Of a stretch of DNA of 7,329 nucleotides, positions 5,257 to 7,329 are shown in pieces (positions within the stretch are counted from its first letter, which is position 1; every line of letters begins with the position of its first letter). The stretch comes from Ruminococcus sp. UBA1780. GTDB taxonomy: Bacteria; Bacillota; Clostridia; Oscillospirales; Ruminococcaceae. Where the stretch lies: positions 5,421 to 12,749 of the forward strand of contig DCGK01000029.1 of the NCBI GenBank assembly GCA_002315235.1, written 5' to 3'. The notes below the pieces were generated by a model. The model was not told the origin of the DNA. It saw only the letters and a program-made list of their open reading frames with translations, and did no database searches. A program made the position numbers and the translations under genes.

Positions 5257-5285
5257 TTGAAAACGATTAACTTAAATGATATAAT
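5257..5285 (+). promoter_or_regulatory. Promoter of the GH5 glycosidase (extended -10)
   Basis: TTGAAA (5257-5262) is followed after exactly 17 bp by TATAAT (5280-5285), preceded by TG one base before (TGATATAAT), an extended -10. The predicted start is near 5292, giving a leader of about 90 nt. This is the best promoter in the window. Confidence 0.8.
5258..5271 (+). promoter_or_regulatory. cre-like box overlapping the glycosidase -35
   Basis: TGAAAACGATTAAC fits the catabolite-responsive element core TGWAANCGNTNWCA at 12 of 14 positions; only the final CA is changed to AC. It covers most of the -35 and the start of the spacer, where binding by CcpA or another LacI/GalR-type regulator would block transcription. 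Part of the match is shared with the -35 hexamer itself, so the evidence is only suggestive. Confidence 0.35.
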
Positions 5286-5306
5286 TAAGAAAGCAATGAT
5301 TAAGAC

Positions 5307-5328
5307 GTGTAAAGCATTACCGCTTCAC
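5307..5328 (+). promoter_or_regulatory. Small leader hairpin in the glycosidase mRNA
   Basis: GTG (5307-5309) and AAGC (5312-5315) can pair with GCTT (5322-5325) and CAC (5326-5328), leaving a 2-nt bulge and a 6-nt loop. It lies near the 5' end of the predicted transcript and is not followed by a U-tract. It may protect the 5' end; no riboswitch family is recognised. Confidence 0.25.
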
Positions 5329-5365
5329 TTAAAACGCATCAGATAATCCCGTTCAATATAACAAC

Positions 5366-5372
5366 AGGAGGA
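5366..5372 (+). promoter_or_regulatory. Strong ribosome binding site of the glycosidase
   Basis: AGGAGGA is nearly a full anti-Shine-Dalgarno match and lies about 9-10 nt before the ATG at 5382. It fixes the start, and the resulting N-terminus MNRK followed by a hydrophobic stretch is a good signal peptide. Confidence 0.85.
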
Positions 5373-5381
5373 ACGATAACA

Positions 5382-7271
5382 ATGAACAGAAAACTTATAT
5401 CACTGATTTCAGGCGCTTCAGCCCTTATGATGGGCATATCAGCTTTTTCTTTCGGCAACTTTGTAAACGATAACAATCCGGGAATTTATTCAGCAGTAAC
5501 AGTAAGCGCTGCTGAAACCATGAGAAATATTTCATCTGCTGAGCTTGTAAAGGACATGGGACTCGGATGGAATCTCGGAAACACTTTTGACAGTCTTTGT
5601 CCGTGGATTGCTGAAGGTACCGGCACACCTGAACAGTTTGAAACAGGCTGGGGAAATCCGGTTACCACAAAGGAACTGATTAAGAAGGTTAAGGCCTCAG
5701 GCTTTAAGACGGTTCGTATCCCTGTAACCTGGATCAATGCCATGAACAGAACAACAAATGAGGTTGACGCAAAGTTTATGGCCAGAGTAAAGGAAGTTGT
5801 TGACTGGTGTGTTGAAGAAGACCTTTATGTAATCATCAACGTTCATCATGACGGCGGCGGCGGAGAAACAGCATGGATCAGAAACGCTGCAACGGACTAC
5901 GCTTCAGTTGAAGGCAGATTCAGCAAGCTCTGGACACAGATTGCAGGCACTTTCAGGGATTATTCCGACAAGCTTGTGTTCGAAAGCATGAACGAAGTTG
6001 AGTTCAGCACAGTTTCAAAGAATGATGCTTATGCACTTATTAACAAGCTTAACCAGAAGTTTGTTGACACAGTACGTGCAACAGGCGGAAACAACGGCAC
6101 AAGACATCTTCTTATTTCAGGATACAACACAGATATTGCACAGACATCAGATTCAAGATTCCAGATGCCTAAGGATTCAGCAGAACATCTTATGCTTTCA
6201 CTTCACTATTATTCACCGCCGCAGTTTGCAGTTGCTGAGGCTAACTGTACATGGTGTACTCCTCAGACAAAGTGGGGCTCCGCAAGTGACCAGGCAGATC
6301 TTGATGCAGCAATGATGAAGATTTACACAAACTTTATCAGCAAGGGCGTTCCTGTTATCATCGGTGAATACGGCGTTCTTACAGAAGCAGAAAACAATAA
6401 GGACAAGGCATCAATCAGACAGTATCTTTCATCTGTTTCAGAAAAGGCACTTTCATACGGTATGTGTCCTGTGCTCTGGGATGCCGGAAGCAGCGGCGAT
6501 ATGAAGTTCCTTGACAGAAAGTCAGTAAAATGGAACGACAGTGAAATTGAAAAGAACTATCAGGCACTTGCAGCAAAGCTTTCTTCAGGAAGCGTTGAAG
6601 AGCAGAAACCTGAGATTCCTGTATATGACGAAAAGGTTGTAAGTATTCCTGCTGACGGCTGGATAAATATTACTGACAAGTCAAAGCTTAAGGGCGTAAG
6701 ATTTGGAATCACGTGTTCTTCATCATGGGACGGCCAGGGCGGCGGCGGCGTAAACTATGCTGATGACTGGGATAACTGCGGTGAATTCGGGTTCAACAGT
6801 GTTTACGATACAGTAGAGGTAATTTTCACTGCTGAACAGAAAGCTAAGCTTGCAGACAAGATTGGTCTTTTCTTCTGGTGGACAATGGAAGAAAGCGCGC
6901 ACAAGGATGAACTTTCATTCAGGGACGGCAAGGTAACACTTCTTTATGAAGGTACAGGTTCAGCACCAACACAGAAGCCTGCAGAAACACCAACACAGAC
7001 ACCAACGGAAACGCCAGCACAGACACCGACTGCAGCGCCTACAGAAATGCCGACTCAGACACCTTCAGCTGAACCAACAGAAACACCGGCTGTAAACGGT
7101 GACGTTGACGGCAACGGAACAGTAAATTCACTTGATGTTATTGAACTCATGCAGGCTCTTATCAATAAGGTTACACTTACAGATGACCAGAAGAAGAACG
7201 CAGACATGAACGGTGACGGAAAGATTTCAGTTATTGACCTTATTCTTCTTAAGAATACAGTTCTTAAGTAA
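5382..7271 (+). CDS. Secreted cellulosomal GH5 glycosidase with CBM-like module and dockerin
   Basis: The 629-residue protein begins with a signal peptide: MNRK, a hydrophobic core at about 5-25, and a possible cleavage after VSA at 43. The GH5 (beta/alpha)8 domain spans about 52-402. It shows GLGWNLGNTFD (60-70), RIPVTW (112-117), NVHHDG (153-158), MNEV with acid/base Glu205, LHYYSPP (274-280), IGEYG with nucleophile Glu329, and LWDAG (365-369). It should cleave beta-1,4-linked glucan or related plant glucans with retention of configuration. Subfamily GH5_4 is my guess; a mannanase or xyloglucanase is possible. The acid/base motif is NEV, not the usual NEP. Residues about 415-524 form a beta-rich module with exposed aromatics (Trp449, Trp463, Trp499-Trp500), probably a carbohydrate-binding module. 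A Pro/Thr linker (527-570) leads to a dockerin (572-629) with two intact calcium loops. It would dock on a scaffoldin outside the cell. Confidence 0.95.
   Translation: MNRKLISLISGASALMMGISAFSFGNFVNDNNPGIYSAVTVSAAETMRNISSAELVKDMGLGWNLGNTFDSLCPWIAEGTGTPEQFETGWGNPVTTKELIKKVKASGFKTVRIPVTWINAMNRTTNEVDAKFMARVKEVVDWCVEEDLYVIINVHHDGGGGETAWIRNAATDYASVEGRFSKLWTQIAGTFRDYSDKLVFESMNEVEFSTVSKNDAYALINKLNQKFVDTVRATGGNNGTRHLLISGYNTDIAQTSDSRFQMPKDSAEHLMLSLHYYSPPQFAVAEANCTWCTPQTKWGSASDQADLDAAMMKIYTNFISKGVPVIIGEYGVLTEAENNKDKASIRQYLSSVSEKALSYGMCPVLWDAGSSGDMKFLDRKSVKWNDSEIEKNYQALAAKLSSGSVEEQKPEIPVYDEKVVSIPADGWINITDKSKLKGVRFGITCSSSWDGQGGGGVNYADDWDNCGEFGFNSVYDTVEVIFTAEQKAKLADKIGLFFWWTMEESAHKDELSFRDGKVTLLYEGTGSAPTQKPAETPTQTPTETPAQTPTAAPTEMPTQTPSAEPTETPAVNGDVDGNGTVNSLDVIELMQALINKVTLTDDQKKNADMNGDGKISVIDLILLKNTVLK
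6624..6953 (+). other. Putative carbohydrate-binding module of the GH5 protein (residues about 415-524)
   Basis: Between the catalytic domain and the linker lies a compact segment with features of a small beta-sandwich CBM: SIPADGWINIT at its start, SSSWDGQGGGG (446-456), WDNCGEFGFNSVYDTVEVIF (463-482) and FFWW (497-500). Trp449, Trp463 and the Trp499-Trp500 pair could form a glycan-stacking surface. R. flavefaciens enzymes are known to carry several CBM families found only in recent years (CBM75-CBM80, some of them on GH5 enzymes). I suspect one of these, possibly CBM80, from size and context only. A new family cannot be excluded. Confidence 0.6.
6960..7091 (+). repeat. Pro/Thr-rich linker coding repeat, 12-nt period
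   Basis: The DNA encodes residues 527-570 with proline at 529, 533, 537, 541, 545, 549, 553, 557, 561, 565 and 569: eleven prolines in strict four-residue register. The unit is roughly T/A/E-P-T/A/S-Q/E/A. Such linkers are flexible, may be O-glycosylated, and separate the enzyme and CBM from the dockerin. Third-base variety between units suggests an old or purified repeat rather than a fresh expansion. Confidence 0.85.
7095..7268 (+). other. Type I-like dockerin domain (residues 572-629)
   Basis: Two EF-hand-like calcium loops are complete: Asp574, Asp576, Asn578, Thr580 and Asp585 in the first, and Asp608, Asn610, Asp612, Lys614 and Asp619 in the second. Each is followed by a helix (VIELMQALINK and LILLKNTVLK). 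Loop positions 10 and 11, which guide cohesin choice, are Ser-Leu in repeat one and Val-Ile in repeat two, so the two faces are not equivalent. The domain is at the C-terminal end of the protein, as usual. Confidence 0.92.
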
Positions 7272-7281
7272 TCTTAAGTAA
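7262..7281 (+). repeat. Tandem duplication of TCTTAAGTAA across the stop codon
   Basis: The 10-mer TCTTAAGTAA occurs twice head to tail (7262-7271 and 7272-7281). The first copy contains the stop codon of the glycosidase. Another CTTAAG is at 7248-7253. The remaining 7282-7329 shows a direct repeat AGTGAAAG (7304-7311 and 7322-7329) but no terminator hairpin; the terminator probably lies beyond the right edge. Confidence 0.7.
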
Positions 7282-7329
7282 ATTACAGACAGCGGAAAAA
7301 TACAGTGAAAGTCAGAATTATAGTGAAAG

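Noticed and set aside
5998..6315. Plus-strand frame of 105 codons inside the glycosidase gene
   Set aside because: It is a shifted frame within the GH5 domain, whose motifs are continuous in the main frame.
1..7329. Mobile element, CRISPR array, toxin-antitoxin or phage-defence system
   Set aside because: No transposase, integrase, regularly spaced repeats, or paired small toxin and antitoxin genes were seen. MazG here is the housekeeping pyrophosphohydrolase beside HU and RqcP, with no mazE/mazF.

Overview
This window looks like chromosomal DNA from a low-to-moderate G+C, cellulosome-forming gut Firmicute, most likely Ruminococcus and closest in style to R. flavefaciens. The main evidence is a secreted GH5 glycosidase ending in a Pro/Thr linker and a two-repeat dockerin. 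The other genes are typical Firmicute housekeeping genes (IreB, RqcP, HU, MazG, TrpS). The genus call is inference from protein architecture, not from a database match.

Layout, left to right. Positions 1-226 hold no gene: a strong symmetric hairpin at 26-70 that may terminate a gene off the left edge, and the terminator of ireB at 166-199. Seven genes follow on the minus strand. ireB (227-481) is a single-gene unit with its own sigma-A-type promoter and a very short leader. Next, in transcription order, comes mazG (2069-1278), hup (1249-974) and rqcP (887-645). This is the conserved Firmicute mazG-HU-S4 block, but a terminator-like hairpin lies between hup and rqcP, and the yabP-yabQ-divIC genes that often follow are absent. 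Upstream of that block lies aminotransferase (5035-3848), an unrecognised 169-residue protein (3768-3259) and trpS (3236-2229). The last two are 22 bp apart and are probably co-transcribed.

The 346-bp intergenic region 5036-5381 is divergent. It carries a minus-strand promoter for the aminotransferase and a plus-strand promoter, with extended -10, for the glycosidase. Several inverted repeats are stacked just upstream of the glycosidase promoter, and a cre-like box overlaps its -35. The glycosidase (5382-7271) is the only plus-strand gene: signal peptide, GH5 domain, a roughly 110-residue CBM-like module that I cannot assign firmly, a linker with proline at every fourth residue, and a dockerin. 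It would be secreted and docked onto a scaffoldin to attack beta-glucan-type plant polysaccharides.

I see no mobile element, CRISPR array, tRNA or rRNA, and no clearly new multi-gene system. The parts most worth a second look are the CBM-like module, the operator-rich region upstream of the glycosidase, the unrecognised gene next to trpS, and the hup/rqcP attenuation-like hairpin.
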